NCBI GenBank assembly: GCA_036570425.1
Contig: DATCYF010000023.1
Location: forward strand, 248,001-312,000
Reading direction: 5' to 3'
DNA: 64,000 nucleotides
Source of the DNA: Rhizorhapis sp036570425
GTDB lineage: Bacteria; Pseudomonadota; Alphaproteobacteria; Sphingomonadales; Sphingomonadaceae
Both the position numbers and the translations under genes were made by a program. The first letter of the stretch is position 1; every line of letters starts with the position of its first letter. Shown here piece after piece: positions 35,665 to 44,863 of this stretch. The notes beneath the pieces are model-generated. The model ran no database searches. It was not told the DNA's origin and saw nothing but the letters and a program-made list of their open reading frames with translations.

Positions 35665-37059
35665 ATGCCCAGGCCCACGCTGTTGCGCCGCCTTGTGCCG
35701 AGCAGCCTTGCCGGGCAGATCATCCTTGTCGTGGCGATTGCCCTCTTCGTGGCGCAGGCCATCAATTTTACGTTACTGTTGCGGGAGCGGGAGCGGCAAA
35801 GACTGACCGTTGCAACTGCGCCCGCCGTGGCGCGCATCATTGACGCCATTGAACGGCGCAGTGGCAATCCGGCGCATTCCTTCGGAGGCGGACCTGCGCA
35901 GGAACGCCTTGCCTTCACTGACAGGATGCCGAATCATGAGGGCAAGCGGCGCGGAGATATCGAAAGTCGGGCTGGGGCGCTGCTCGCCGAAGCGGATATT
36001 ACGGTACATTCCATCAGGGCCATTGAACAGCCGCGCCGACACGACAGGCGGCCCCGCTGGTCTGCCAGCGCGAACCGCCTGATCAGGTCCGTTTCCCCGC
36101 CCCGGAATGTCCTTTTTCTATCGGCGGAATATGAACAGGGCCGCTGGCTGACGGTGCAGACGCGTTTGCCCTCCGAGTCTCCGCGTTTTCTCGGCGCGCT
36201 CATTGCACAGACATTGGTACTTTACGTCATCGTGCTGTTGCCGCTGCTCTTTGTGGGAAGGCGGATCGCCCGCCCCCTCAGCGATTTGACGCGCTCAGCC
36301 GAACAATTCGCGATTGCGGGCGCCGCTCAGCCAGTGGAGGAGCGGGGGCCTGGCGACGTCCGCCGCCTAATTACGGCCTTCAACGCCATGCGCGCGCGCT
36401 TGCTCGCCATGCTGGATGAGAAGGACCGGATGCTGGGCGCGATCGGCCATGATCTGCGCACGCCGCTTGCGTCGCTGCGCGTGCGGACAGAGTCCGTGGA
36501 GGACGAAGGCGAGCGGGCAAGAATGAGCGAAACCATCCTGGAGATGAACCGGATATTGGACGACATATTATCGCTTGCTCGGATGGGGCGGAGCATGGAG
36601 GCGGTGCAGAAGGTCGATCTGGCTGCGCTGGCCGATGCGGTGGTGGAGGACTTTGTCGAACTGGGCGGGGATGTGGACATGGTCGAAAGCGGCCGTGTGG
36701 TCGCATCCGTGCGGCCCCAACTTATGAAGCGGGCTCTACGCAATCTCATCGAAAATTCACTGAAATATGGGGAACGGGCGCATGTCGAACTGGTGCGGGA
36801 CGGACCGGAACTGCGCATCGAGGTCCGGGACGAGGGCCCGGGCATGCCGGAGGACCGCATGGCCGAAATGATGGAGCCCTTTACGCGCATGGAAGGATCG
36901 CGGAGCCGGGACACTGGCGGCGCCGGGCTGGGATTGGCTCTGGTGCGGGCTATCATGGCCGAACATGGCGGGGAATTGCGGCTGGCCAATCGCCCTGAAG
37001 GAGGGCTTCGCGCCAGTCTGGTGCTGCCGGATCACATGGAAGAAGCGGCGAAGGCCTGA
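35665..37059 (+). CDS. EnvZ-like sensor histidine kinase
   Basis: 464 aa. Two membrane helices (about residues 15-38 and 180-203) enclose a periplasmic domain of about 140 residues. Then come a HAMP domain, the H-box AIGHDLRTPLASLR (His about 264), N-box LIENSLKYGE, G1 DEGPGMPED and G2 GGAGLGLALV. Class EnvZ/OmpR. The frame is open upstream; a TTG at 35647 overlapping the regulator stop is an alternative start. Confidence 0.93.
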   Translation: MPRPTLLRRLVPSSLAGQIILVVAIALFVAQAINFTLLLRERERQRLTVATAPAVARIIDAIERRSGNPAHSFGGGPAQERLAFTDRMPNHEGKRRGDIESRAGALLAEADITVHSIRAIEQPRRHDRRPRWSASANRLIRSVSPPRNVLFLSAEYEQGRWLTVQTRLPSESPRFLGALIAQTLVLYVIVLLPLLFVGRRIARPLSDLTRSAEQFAIAGAAQPVEERGPGDVRRLITAFNAMRARLLAMLDEKDRMLGAIGHDLRTPLASLRVRTESVEDEGERARMSETILEMNRILDDILSLARMGRSMEAVQKVDLAALADAVVEDFVELGGDVDMVESGRVVASVRPQLMKRALRNLIENSLKYGERAHVELVRDGPELRIEVRDEGPGMPEDRMAEMMEPFTRMEGSRSRDTGGAGLGLALVRAIMAEHGGELRLANRPEGGLRASLVLPDHMEEAAKA

Positions 37060-37072
37060 ATCAGACTTTTTA

Positions 37073-37678
37073 CTAGCATTCCGGCTGTTCCAGCAGCGTA
37101 TCCGCCCATCGCATCGCCATGGCGCCTGCCTCCTGTGGCGTAAAGGCGGAGGAATCGAGGGAAAGCTCAAGCCACAGCCCATCTATCATCGCGGTAAGCG
37201 CGATGGCCGCAGGCCCGGCACGGGCCGGGATCATGCCGCAATCCGTCAACAGGCTTTCCAGGTCAGAGCGGAAGGCCGCATAGCTTTCGCTGTGGATGGC
37301 GGCGATAACGGGATCGGTCTTGATCAAACTCCAGAAAGCGATCCAGGTGGACAATAAAGTGGGGTTCGCGACCGGCGGTTGGAAATTGGCAGTCACATAG
37401 GCGATCAGGCGCGCGCGCTTGTCTTTCCCCGCCGCTGCGGCTGCGGCATTGACCGTTTCGGATAATTGGGCGCTGGTGGCGCGATAGGTTTCGGCAATTA
37501 ACGCATCCACGCCGTCGAAATAGTGGCGCAACAATCCCGAGGACACACCGGCACGCATGCAGATACTGCGCACGGATGTTCCCGCCACACCCTTTTCAGC
37601 CAGGCACGCAGCAGTCGCGTCTATCATTGCCTGACGACGGAAATCCGCGGCTTCACGAGAAAAGGCGGCTCTGGTCAC
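37073..37678 (-). CDS. TetR/BetI family transcriptional regulator
   Basis: 201 aa. N-terminal helix-turn-helix (about residues 15-60: MIDATAACLAEKGVAGTSV, ICMRAGVSSGLLRHYFDG) and a BetI-type C-terminal ligand domain (TWIAFWSLIKTDPVIAAIH, ALTAMIDGLWLELSL). Family members commonly repress transporter or choline-type genes. No obvious target is adjacent: the convergent kinase gene ends 13 bp away and motB lies on the other side. Confidence 0.9.
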   Translation of the reverse strand: MTRAAFSREAADFRRQAMIDATAACLAEKGVAGTSVRSICMRAGVSSGLLRHYFDGVDALIAETYRATSAQLSETVNAAAAAAGKDKRARLIAYVTANFQPPVANPTLLSTWIAFWSLIKTDPVIAAIHSESYAAFRSDLESLLTDCGMIPARAGPAAIALTAMIDGLWLELSLDSSAFTPQEAGAMAMRWADTLLEQPEC

Positions 37679-37773
37679 CGAATTGCTGTCCTGCTTTCTC
37701 TGGCTGAGAATGTGCTCTTATGGCTTTTAATGCGGCGTGAAAAGGGCGCGATCGAGGGACTGGGCTGGCTGGA

Positions 37774-38799
37774 TCAGTCGATTGGCTGTAGCTCAACTCC
37801 ACTCGGGAGGGCTGTTGATCCAAGTTCTGCTTTTTGCGCAGGAGGCAGGGTTTTGTGCCTGCCGGGCGCTTCTTTCGTCTTTTCCGAGGCCTCGTTGCGC
37901 AGCATGACTGATCCAGGCAGATGCCGCGGCGCACTTCTGCTCCAGGCGAGCGTGATGGACATGCGCCGGTTGCGAGGATCGTAGAGGTTGTCCGGTGCGA
38001 AGGGCTCGCGATCGGCAACGCCTTCGATACGGGCGAAGCGCGTTGCCGCAATGCCATTTTCCGCCAGCGCTCGCCGCGTGGCTTCGGCGCGCGCTGTGGA
38101 CAGCATCCAGTTGTTCATCGACCGGCCCGACGCATAGGGCAGGGCGTCGGTATGGCCGCGCACGATCACGTCATTGGGCATGGTCTGTATGACCCCGGCG
38201 ACTTCCGCAATCAGATCGCGAGCCTGCGGCAGCAACTTGTCCGTTGCGAGTGCGAACATAGAGAAATCCGCCTCATCCACCAATTCGATGCGCAGCCCTT
38301 CGCGGGTTTCAGTGAAGCGGATATTCCTCCGCAGCCGCTGCAAGCCCTGATTCTTGGACATGCGCTTTTCGAGCGCTTTCTTGATCTCCTCGAACTTTAC
38401 GCGGTCATGGCTCTTCATGCTCTTGCCGCCTTCGTCCTTCACCCCGGATGCGTCGCGGGGGATGGTGATGGCTCGATTGCCCTTGCCGCCAGTGGTCGGA
38501 TAGCTATCCTTCGCGGTCAGGCTGTCGCCGCCGAACATGCCGTTGGAGCCGGCGCTTTGCAGCTTCATTTCCACTAGCGTTGGCGTGAAATAGTCGGCCA
38601 GCGCCTTGCGCTGCTGTTCGGTCGTTGCGCCCAGAAGCCACATCAGCAGGAAGAAGGCCATCATCGCCGTCACGAAATCAGCGTAAGCGACCTTCCATGC
38701 GCCGCCATGATGGCCGCCATGATCCTCGACGATGATTTTCTTGACGATGATTGGCCGGGGTTCAGGCTCATTGGCCCCCCGCTTTTTGGACGCGGCCAT
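37774..38799 (-). CDS. motB: Flagellar motor stator protein MotB
   Basis: 341 aa. Stator subunit anchoring MotA to peptidoglycan. N-terminal helix AYADFVTAMMAFFLLMWLLG holds the proton-carrying Asp (about residue 41). The plug/linker follows and the OmpA-like domain is at about 170-285 (LLPQARDLIAEV, VIVRGHTDALPY, NNWMLSTARAEA). Unusual C-terminus: after RRMSITLAW about 50 extra residues (GSVMLRNEASEKTKE...) show no MotB-like character and may come from an inserted repeat. The ATG is 4 bp after the motA stop. Confidence 0.94.
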   Translation of the reverse strand: MAASKKRGANEPEPRPIIVKKIIVEDHGGHHGGAWKVAYADFVTAMMAFFLLMWLLGATTEQQRKALADYFTPTLVEMKLQSAGSNGMFGGDSLTAKDSYPTTGGKGNRAITIPRDASGVKDEGGKSMKSHDRVKFEEIKKALEKRMSKNQGLQRLRRNIRFTETREGLRIELVDEADFSMFALATDKLLPQARDLIAEVAGVIQTMPNDVIVRGHTDALPYASGRSMNNWMLSTARAEATRRALAENGIAATRFARIEGVADREPFAPDNLYDPRNRRMSITLAWSRSAPRHLPGSVMLRNEASEKTKEAPGRHKTLPPAQKAELGSTALPSGVELQPID

Positions 38800-38802
38800 G
38801 AC

Positions 38803-39666
38803 TTATTTGCCCCGCATGCCGTCGAACACCTCGGCAAAGGCGGGCTGATTCGCGTGGGAGAGGCTGGACCGCGCCGCTTCGATCACCAGCGGCTGCGGAT
38901 GGCCATGGAGGGAAGCGACGATGATCTGCTTCACCACATGATAGATTGCGCCGTCCTCTTCGATGACTTGCTTGCAGCGATTAGCGAAGGGGTTAACGAT
39001 GCCATAGGCCAGCAGAACGCCCAGGAAGGTGCCAACGAGCGCCGATCCGATCATCGCGCCCAGGATTTCCGGCGGCTTGTCGATGGAGCCCATCGTCTTG
39101 ACCACGCCAAGGACGGCCGCGACGATGCCAAGGGCAGGCAGGGCGTCGGCCAGGCCCTGAAGATTATGGGCTGGGCGGATTGCTTCGTGATGGTGGGTCT
39201 TGAGGCTATTGTCCATGACGTCCTCAACCGCGTGCGGGTCGAGTGTTCCTGAGGAAACGACCACCAGGCGCAGCGTGTCGCAGATGAGGTGGATCAGCGT
39301 CTGATCATTTATCAGCCGGGGATATTCGGCGAAGATGGCAGAGGATTTCGGGTCCTCGATATGCGGCTCAAGCGCTACCGGTCCTTCAACGCGCAGCGTT
39401 TTCATCAGCCTGGACACGAGGAAGATGCAGTCGAGAAAATCCTGCTTCTTGTATTTCGGGCCTTTGAATACTTTCTTCACACTGCCTAGGAGGGCTTTCA
39501 GATCCGCCCCGCTATTGCCGATGATCAGCGCGCCGACAGCAGCGCCGCCGATGATCAGCATCTCATGAGGGACAGCCTCCATGACTGGTCCGATATCGCC
39601 GCCAGTGATGATGAACCCGCCAAATACCATGACGAGTAGGACGACAAGGCCGATGCCTGCTAACAT
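38803..39666 (-). CDS. motA: Flagellar motor stator protein MotA
   Basis: 287-aa, four-helix inner-membrane proton-channel subunit. Features: GLVVLLVMVFGGFIITGG at the N-terminus, cytoplasmic charged loop with RLMKTLRVEGPVALEPHIEDP, and the conserved late helices LPALGIVAAVLGVVKTMGSID and GSALVGTFLGVLLAYGIVNP with the expected prolines. First gene of the motAB unit, downstream of a sigma-28-like promoter. Confidence 0.96.
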   Translation of the reverse strand: MLAGIGLVVLLVMVFGGFIITGGDIGPVMEAVPHEMLIIGGAAVGALIIGNSGADLKALLGSVKKVFKGPKYKKQDFLDCIFLVSRLMKTLRVEGPVALEPHIEDPKSSAIFAEYPRLINDQTLIHLICDTLRLVVVSSGTLDPHAVEDVMDNSLKTHHHEAIRPAHNLQGLADALPALGIVAAVLGVVKTMGSIDKPPEILGAMIGSALVGTFLGVLLAYGIVNPFANRCKQVIEEDGAIYHVVKQIIVASLHGHPQPLVIEAARSSLSHANQPAFAEVFDGMRGK

Positions 39667-39728
39667 TATGATCCCCGCGGTTGATGCTGCCTGGTCCTTG
39701 TCCGGAAGATGGTGGACCGACCTTGGGG

Positions 39729-39755
39729 AAAACGGCTGCGACGCAAAAAAATTTA
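39729..39755 (-). promoter_or_regulatory. Sigma-28 promoter for motAB
   Basis: Minus strand: TAAA (39755-39752), 15 bp, GCCGTTTT (39736-39729), close to the FliA consensus TAAA-N15-GCCGATAA. A start near 39722 gives a leader of about 56 nt for motA. Confidence 0.6.
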
Positions 39756-39762
39756 GGCCGCG

Positions 39763-40608
39763 CTAGCTGATGAGATCAAATAATGACTTCTGGTTGATCC
39801 GGGCAAATGCGGCCTGCGCTGCTTCCAGCGTAAGCAACTTCTGCTGTATGTTCGCGATAGCTTCGGTAAGGTCCGTTTCTTCCAGCGAGGAGCGCTTTTC
39901 CTTCAGGGAAAGGGTGAGGTCGGTCAGATGCTCGGCCGTCGACGACAGCCGTTCGGCCCTGATGCCCTGATTGGCCTGTTCGTTGATGACATGGTCGACC
40001 CCCGTTTCCACAGCTCCGAGCGCGTTTGTCCGGGCAGCATCGTCGCCCGATTCAACTGCCGAAATTGCCGAGGCCAATATGTCATCGAGGGACATGGGCG
40101 TTCCATTGACATCAATGCCTTCGGAAATGCTCTGCCGGGTGCCGACCGCTTCCAACTGAATGCCGCGCCCCACCGGAATCCTGGTCGGGGTGCCATCGTC
40201 AAAAACGGGAATGCCCTGATAATCGGTTTCGTTTAGCAGCACCGACAACGTCTCGCGTATGCCCCGCAAATCGGAGGCGATTGCCATGCGCCCGGTGTCG
40301 CCCGTCGACGTTGACGACGCCTGAACCAGAAGCTCCTGCGCGCGGACCATCAGATTATTGACCCCATCAAGGCTGTTTTCGGCCTTGGCCGATCGGCTTT
40401 GGCCATATTCTATATTGCCGGTCCAGGCGGAATAGCTTGCCTGCATCTTGCCGATCTCGGAAATCTGTACCCAGGACTGGATATTATCGGACGGTGCGCT
40501 GTATTTCTTGCCGCTGGAAACAGCAATCTGACCCTTGGTGATCTCCTGCGCAAGCTGTTGCTGACGCCTGATCTCATCGGTAAGTGTCTGACGCGTGATC
40601 GAAACCAT
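39763..40608 (-). CDS. flgL: Flagellar hook-associated protein 3
   Basis: 281 aa hook-filament junction protein, flagellin-like at both ends: N-terminal SITRQTLTDEIRRQQQLAQE and SAPSDNIQSWVQISEI, C-terminal ETDLTEAIANIQQKLLTLEAAQ and ARINQKSLFDLI. Short variable middle. It is 12 bp after flgK and is the last gene of the minus-strand flg operon. Confidence 0.92.
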   Translation of the reverse strand: MVSITRQTLTDEIRRQQQLAQEITKGQIAVSSGKKYSAPSDNIQSWVQISEIGKMQASYSAWTGNIEYGQSRSAKAENSLDGVNNLMVRAQELLVQASSTSTGDTGRMAIASDLRGIRETLSVLLNETDYQGIPVFDDGTPTRIPVGRGIQLEAVGTRQSISEGIDVNGTPMSLDDILASAISAVESGDDAARTNALGAVETGVDHVINEQANQGIRAERLSSTAEHLTDLTLSLKEKRSSLEETDLTEAIANIQQKLLTLEAAQAAFARINQKSLFDLIS

Positions 40609-40620
40609 GATTTCCTATCC

Positions 40621-41952
40621 TTAAAGCAGGTCCAGGATGGACTGGAATGTTTCCCGCGCAACCTGAATGATTTTCGCGCATCCTGAATAGTTCTGTTGCA
40701 TGCGCAGCAACTCGGCCGCTTCCACATCCAGGTCCACGCCCGATACATTCTCCCGGGCGGCGCGTGCCTGTTGATCGCGGGCCGATGCTGCCTTTTCCTC
40801 GCTTAATGTGGAGGTAAGCAGCGTTCCATGCGCGCTGATGATCTGGGTCCAGCCATTTTCCGCTCCGGTCGTGCCGCGTATCGAATGGATGTTGAGCAGA
40901 TTGCCGTTGCTCGTCCCATCCGATGAAGCGGTGGCGAGGGCGGTGGTGTCGCTGATCAGGACTTGCAGAGATGCAGCAGTGGTGCCGACCGCCATGATCG
41001 CGCCGCCAGCGGCATCCGATACTGTAAAGCCGCCCTGATGCCAGTTGTTCATGTCGGTCGCGAATTGCACAGCGAGGGCATTGACCTCCGCGACGCGGGT
41101 GCTGACCACTCTGGCGCTGGTAAACAGTCCGCCCAATGTTCCTCCACTGGGAGACGACACGGCGCTGCCATTGAGGGTCAGGGCCAGAGTCCCATCGCCG
41201 TTCTGTGCGACTGCGAAGCTGCCGGCGACCTGATCCTGAACGATATTGACGCCATCATATTGCAGGGCCACCGTGCCGCGGTCGCCAAAGCTGATCTTGA
41301 CATCAAGCTGATTGCTCAATGTGGACAACGCCGCATCACGGCTGTCGAGGAGCTGCGCTTCAGCGGAAGTCCCTGACTCCACTTTCCGCAATCCCTCATT
41401 GACGCGAGTCAGTTCTGTAAGCGCATCGTTAATGGCCGATATGCTGATCGATCCGGCCGATCCCACGCTTTCGGACAGGGCCTGAAGATCGTTCGCAGTC
41501 TGCTGGAACGCCGTAACGACCTCATTGATATTGTAGAGAAATGTGGTGCGCAGTGCTTGATTGGCGGGGTTGGCTGCCAATGTTTCGGCGGCCGAAAACA
41601 TGGAAGTCATGAGCTGGCCAACGCCGTTCGCCGTGTCATTGAGTGCGGCTTCCGTGTCGTTCAGCCATTTTGCCCGCGTAGCCGCGCTGCCCAGCCGGTT
41701 GCCCGTCAGCCGGGCGGAGGCATCCAGATAGGGATCGGTGGCGCGGACAACGCCGGCGATTTCCACGCCGCCGAAATTCGCTCCGGGGCTGTAGTAGGCC
41801 GATGTGCTGGTCGAAACGGCGGATTCGCTCATCCGGATCGACCGGCGCGCATAATTGGGCGTATCGGCATTGGAGATATTTTCGGAGATCGCCGCCAGCG
41901 CCGCTCGATAGGCATTAGTGCCTGACGCGCCGATGGAGAGAAGATCGCTCAT
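40621..41952 (-). CDS. flgK: Flagellar hook-associated protein 1
   Basis: 443 aa. N-terminal rod-like motif SIGASGTNAYRAALAAISENISNADTPNYARR and C-terminal ENVSGVDLDVEAAELLRMQQNYS with AKIIQVARETFQSIL. It forms the first hook-filament junction ring. At 443 aa it is shorter than the enterobacterial protein (about 550), with the middle domain reduced. The ATG overlaps the flgJ stop. Confidence 0.95.
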   Translation of the reverse strand: MSDLLSIGASGTNAYRAALAAISENISNADTPNYARRSIRMSESAVSTSTSAYYSPGANFGGVEIAGVVRATDPYLDASARLTGNRLGSAATRAKWLNDTEAALNDTANGVGQLMTSMFSAAETLAANPANQALRTTFLYNINEVVTAFQQTANDLQALSESVGSAGSISISAINDALTELTRVNEGLRKVESGTSAEAQLLDSRDAALSTLSNQLDVKISFGDRGTVALQYDGVNIVQDQVAGSFAVAQNGDGTLALTLNGSAVSSPSGGTLGGLFTSARVVSTRVAEVNALAVQFATDMNNWHQGGFTVSDAAGGAIMAVGTTAASLQVLISDTTALATASSDGTSNGNLLNIHSIRGTTGAENGWTQIISAHGTLLTSTLSEEKAASARDQQARAARENVSGVDLDVEAAELLRMQQNYSGCAKIIQVARETFQSILDLL

Positions 41953-42242
41953 GGCTTGGGCTCGAATTGCTTGAGCAGCATTGTCGCGATGCCAAGGCCA
42001 CCACCATTTTCAGCCATGCCGTCCGCCACGCGGGCGTCAGCCATGTCGCGAAACTGGTTGCTTGCGCTTGAGCCAAGCAAATCCTCGCCCAGCTTTGCAG
42101 AGCGCATGGAGGAGATCATCTGCCGCATGAAAATCGCCTCGAATGCTTTCGCGGCTTGCTGCAAACCGGCACGATCTACCCCACTGGCCGCAGCAGTTGC
42201 ACCCGTCGAGGTGGGAGAGGAGACTTTGCCCGTTTCCATCAC
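41949..42242 (-). CDS. flgJ: Rod-binding protein, FlgJ N-terminal type
   Basis: 97 aa. Matches only the rod-binding half of FlgJ: LQQAAKAFEAIFMRQMISSMR and MADARVADGMAENGGGLGIATMLLKQ. The muramidase half is absent, as is usual in alphaproteobacteria, where a separate lytic transglycosylase supplies the activity (candidate at 50689-51504). ATGA overlaps at both ends couple it to flgI and flgK. Confidence 0.92.
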   Translation of the reverse strand: MMETGKVSSPTSTGATAAASGVDRAGLQQAAKAFEAIFMRQMISSMRSAKLGEDLLGSSASNQFRDMADARVADGMAENGGGLGIATMLLKQFEPKP

Positions 42243-43363
42243 AATATCACCAATTCCGCTTTCATGGCGCCCGCCTGCTTCATCGCTTCCAATATGGCCA
42301 CCAGATCGGCGGGAGAGGCGCCGATGGCGTTGACCGCTTTCACGATGTCGGCCAGGGACGCGCCGCCCTTGAATTCGAACATGGGATTGCGTTCCTCCGT
42401 CACTTCCAGATTGCTGGATTCTTCAACCGCCGTCTTGCCTTTGGAAAAGGGTAGGGGCTGAACGACGCGTGGCTGCTCATCGACCCGGACCGTGAGCTTG
42501 CCGTGTGTTACGGCCGCCGATGTGATCCGCACTGCACCATTGATGACGACAGTGCCTGTGCGGGCATTGACGATGACTCTTGCAGGAGCCTCCGCCGGCT
42601 TCACAGTGATGTTCTCAATCAGGCCCATCATCATGATGCGCTTTTCCGCCCCTGTTTCCGCGTCGATCCGGATGGAAACCGCATCCATGGCATGCGCGCG
42701 ATTGTCGCCGAAGGTCTGATTGATGGCGTCCGCCACGCGCAGCGCAGTGGTGAGGTCCGCCTCGGCAAGGTTGAACGTCAGCGACGGGCTGTCCGCAAAG
42801 CCCGTCGCCACTGCCTGTTCAACCGAAGCTCCGCCCGGAATACGTCCGGCCGAAGGAATATTGACGGACAGCTTCGAACCGTCCGCCCCATCAACGCCCA
42901 ATCCGCCGACGGCCAGATTGCCCTGCGCCATCGCGTAGATCTGCCCATCCGCACCCCGCAGGGGCGTTAAAACCAGCGTGCCGCCGCGCAGCGACTTCGC
43001 CTTGCCCAAAGCCGACACGGTGATGTCGAGACGCTGCCCCGGCTTGGCAAAGGCGGGGAGTTCCGCCGTGACGATGACCGCCGCCGCATTCTTCAGGGAC
43101 GGATTGATACCCGCAGGCAGTGTAAGGCCAAAGCGCGACACCATGCCCTTCACGCCCTGCGTTGCATAATCTAGGCTATCATCGCCTGTGCCCGCCAATC
43201 CAACGACGATGCCATAGCCGGTAAGCTGGTTCGCGCGCACGCTCTGGAATGTGCCCAGATCCTTGATGCGCTCTGCCGCGGCGGGACTTGCGAAGGCAAG
43301 CGATGCCAGCAGCAGGCACAGGAAAGCCTGGGAAAGCCGGGCCAGAAGGGAAGGGCGGGTCAT
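42239..43363 (-). CDS. flgI: Flagellar P-ring protein
   Basis: 374 aa. Signal peptide (LLARLSQAFLCLLLASLAFASPAAA), then the highly conserved ERIKDLGTFQSVRANQLTGYG and VGLAGTGDDS, LRGGTLVLTPLRGADGQIYA, VIVNARTGTVVINGAVRI, and the end GASPADLVAILEAMKQAGA. Forms the periplasmic P ring around the rod; its chaperone FlgA is encoded at 49427. Confidence 0.96.
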   Translation of the reverse strand: MTRPSLLARLSQAFLCLLLASLAFASPAAAERIKDLGTFQSVRANQLTGYGIVVGLAGTGDDSLDYATQGVKGMVSRFGLTLPAGINPSLKNAAAVIVTAELPAFAKPGQRLDITVSALGKAKSLRGGTLVLTPLRGADGQIYAMAQGNLAVGGLGVDGADGSKLSVNIPSAGRIPGGASVEQAVATGFADSPSLTFNLAEADLTTALRVADAINQTFGDNRAHAMDAVSIRIDAETGAEKRIMMMGLIENITVKPAEAPARVIVNARTGTVVINGAVRITSAAVTHGKLTVRVDEQPRVVQPLPFSKGKTAVEESSNLEVTEERNPMFEFKGGASLADIVKAVNAIGASPADLVAILEAMKQAGAMKAELVIL

Positions 43364-43374
43364 TCGGTGCTCCG

Positions 43375-44043
43375 TCAGAACGGACTGATGCGGGAAAAGA
43401 AGCGTTGCAGCCAGCCTTGCTGACTGGCCCGCGCGAGTTCGCCCTTGCCGGAATAGGTGATCTTGGCGTCTGCCACGCGTGTCGATGCAACGCGGTTATC
43501 GGGGGTGATGTCGGCCGGGCGAACCAGACCGGAAATCTGGATATATTCATCGCCGCGATTAAGCGTGAGCTGCTTCTGCCCGCGCACCAGCATCGTGCCA
43601 TTGGCGAAAACCTGCGCCACCGTGACGGTGATTTCGCCGGATAGCCGATTGGACTGCTCGGCTTCGCCCTTACCCTTGAAGTCCTGATCGCCGCCCATGT
43701 TCACGTCGCTGCTGGAAAAAAGCGACAACGGGCCTGTAGCGGGGGGGCTAAGGCCGATCTTGCCCGCCCGGTCCGTGGTCGCACTATTGCTCTTGCTGGC
43801 CTGCGTCCGTTCGACCAGGGCGATGGTAAGAATGTCGCCGACCATGGAAGCGCGTGCGCCGCTGGTCAGCGGAGCATAGCCATAGGACGCCTGATAGATG
43901 GCGCCATTGGCCACCTGCTGCTGAGGCGGAGCGGATGGAGCGAAACTTGGCGCATATTCCGCAGAATGCGCCGGACCGCTGCCTCCGCCCATGCAGGCGC
44001 TGAGGAGCACAAGGCTGGCGAGCGCGCAAAAGGCGGACTTCAT
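43375..44043 (-). CDS. flgH: Flagellar L-ring lipoprotein
   Basis: 222 aa. Lipoprotein signal MKSAFCALASLVLLSAC with lipobox LSAC. Core motif: VGDILTIALVERTQASKSN, DFKGKGEAEQSNRLSGEITV, LVRGQKQLTLNRGDEYIQI and GLVRPADI. Outer-membrane ring of the basal body. ATG 44043 starts the signal peptide; a start at 44070 would overlap flgG. Confidence 0.95.
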   Translation of the reverse strand: MKSAFCALASLVLLSACMGGGSGPAHSAEYAPSFAPSAPPQQQVANGAIYQASYGYAPLTSGARASMVGDILTIALVERTQASKSNSATTDRAGKIGLSPPATGPLSLFSSSDVNMGGDQDFKGKGEAEQSNRLSGEITVTVAQVFANGTMLVRGQKQLTLNRGDEYIQISGLVRPADITPDNRVASTRVADAKITYSGKGELARASQQGWLQRFFSRISPF

Positions 44044-44050
44044 GGCCGGG

Positions 44051-44839
44051 TCAGAGCTTCTGGTTGACATATTGCAGCATTTCGTCGGTTGCGGAAATCA
44101 TCTTGCTGTTCACTTCGTAGGCGCGCTGTGTCTCGATCATGTCGACCAGTTCCTCGACGACATTGACGTTCGATCCTTCAAGCGCGCCCTGGCGGATAGG
44201 ACCTCTGCCTTCCAGACCAGCGGCTCCCACCTGCGGCTGCCCGCTGGCGGCGGTTTCCTTGTAGATATTGTTGCCCTGCGCTTCGAGACCGGCGGGGTTG
44301 ATGAAGCGAGCCGTTTCGATCCGGCCCAGTTCGGTCGGTGCGCTGTCGCCAGCCATTGTGGCGGAGACAGTTCCATCTGTGCCGATGGTGAGGCTGCTCG
44401 CCCCTTCCGGCACCTGAATCTGTGGTTGCAGCGGCAGGCCATCGGAGGTGACGACCACGCCTTCGCTGCTGAGGCTGAAATTGCCCGCGCGGGTATAGCC
44501 GATGGTGCCGTCCGGCATCTCCACCTGAAAATAGCCGGAACCCTCGATCGCCAGATCAAGGCTGTTGTTGGTGGTCGTCAGTGATCCTTGCGTATCGATC
44601 CGGGCGGTGCCGGTCATTTGCACGCCCGATCCCAGCGAAAGACCGACGGCATATTTATTTTCGGCATCCGACTGAGCGCCAGCTGCGACGATCTGCTGAT
44701 AGGCCAGCGTTTCGAAATTCGCCCGGTCCTTCTTGAAGCCGGTCGTGTTCACGTTCGCCAGGTTGTTGGCGATGACCTGCATCTTCGTGTTTTGCGCGTC
44801 GAGCCCGGTGCGGGCGACATGCAGGGCAGCATTGGTCAT
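44051..44839 (-). CDS. flgG: Flagellar distal rod protein
   Basis: 262 aa, the family standard. N-terminal ARTGLDAQNTKMQVIANNLANVNTTGFKKDRANF, central EGSGYFQVEMPDGTIGYTRAGNFS, and C-terminal EGSNVNVVEELVDMIETQRAYEVNSKMI. Follows flgF by 24 bp. Confidence 0.97.
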   Translation of the reverse strand: MTNAALHVARTGLDAQNTKMQVIANNLANVNTTGFKKDRANFETLAYQQIVAAGAQSDAENKYAVGLSLGSGVQMTGTARIDTQGSLTTTNNSLDLAIEGSGYFQVEMPDGTIGYTRAGNFSLSSEGVVVTSDGLPLQPQIQVPEGASSLTIGTDGTVSATMAGDSAPTELGRIETARFINPAGLEAQGNNIYKETAASGQPQVGAAGLEGRGPIRQGALEGSNVNVVEELVDMIETQRAYEVNSKMISATDEMLQYVNQKL

Positions 44840-44863
44840 GACATTCGTCCCCTTAAATTATCT

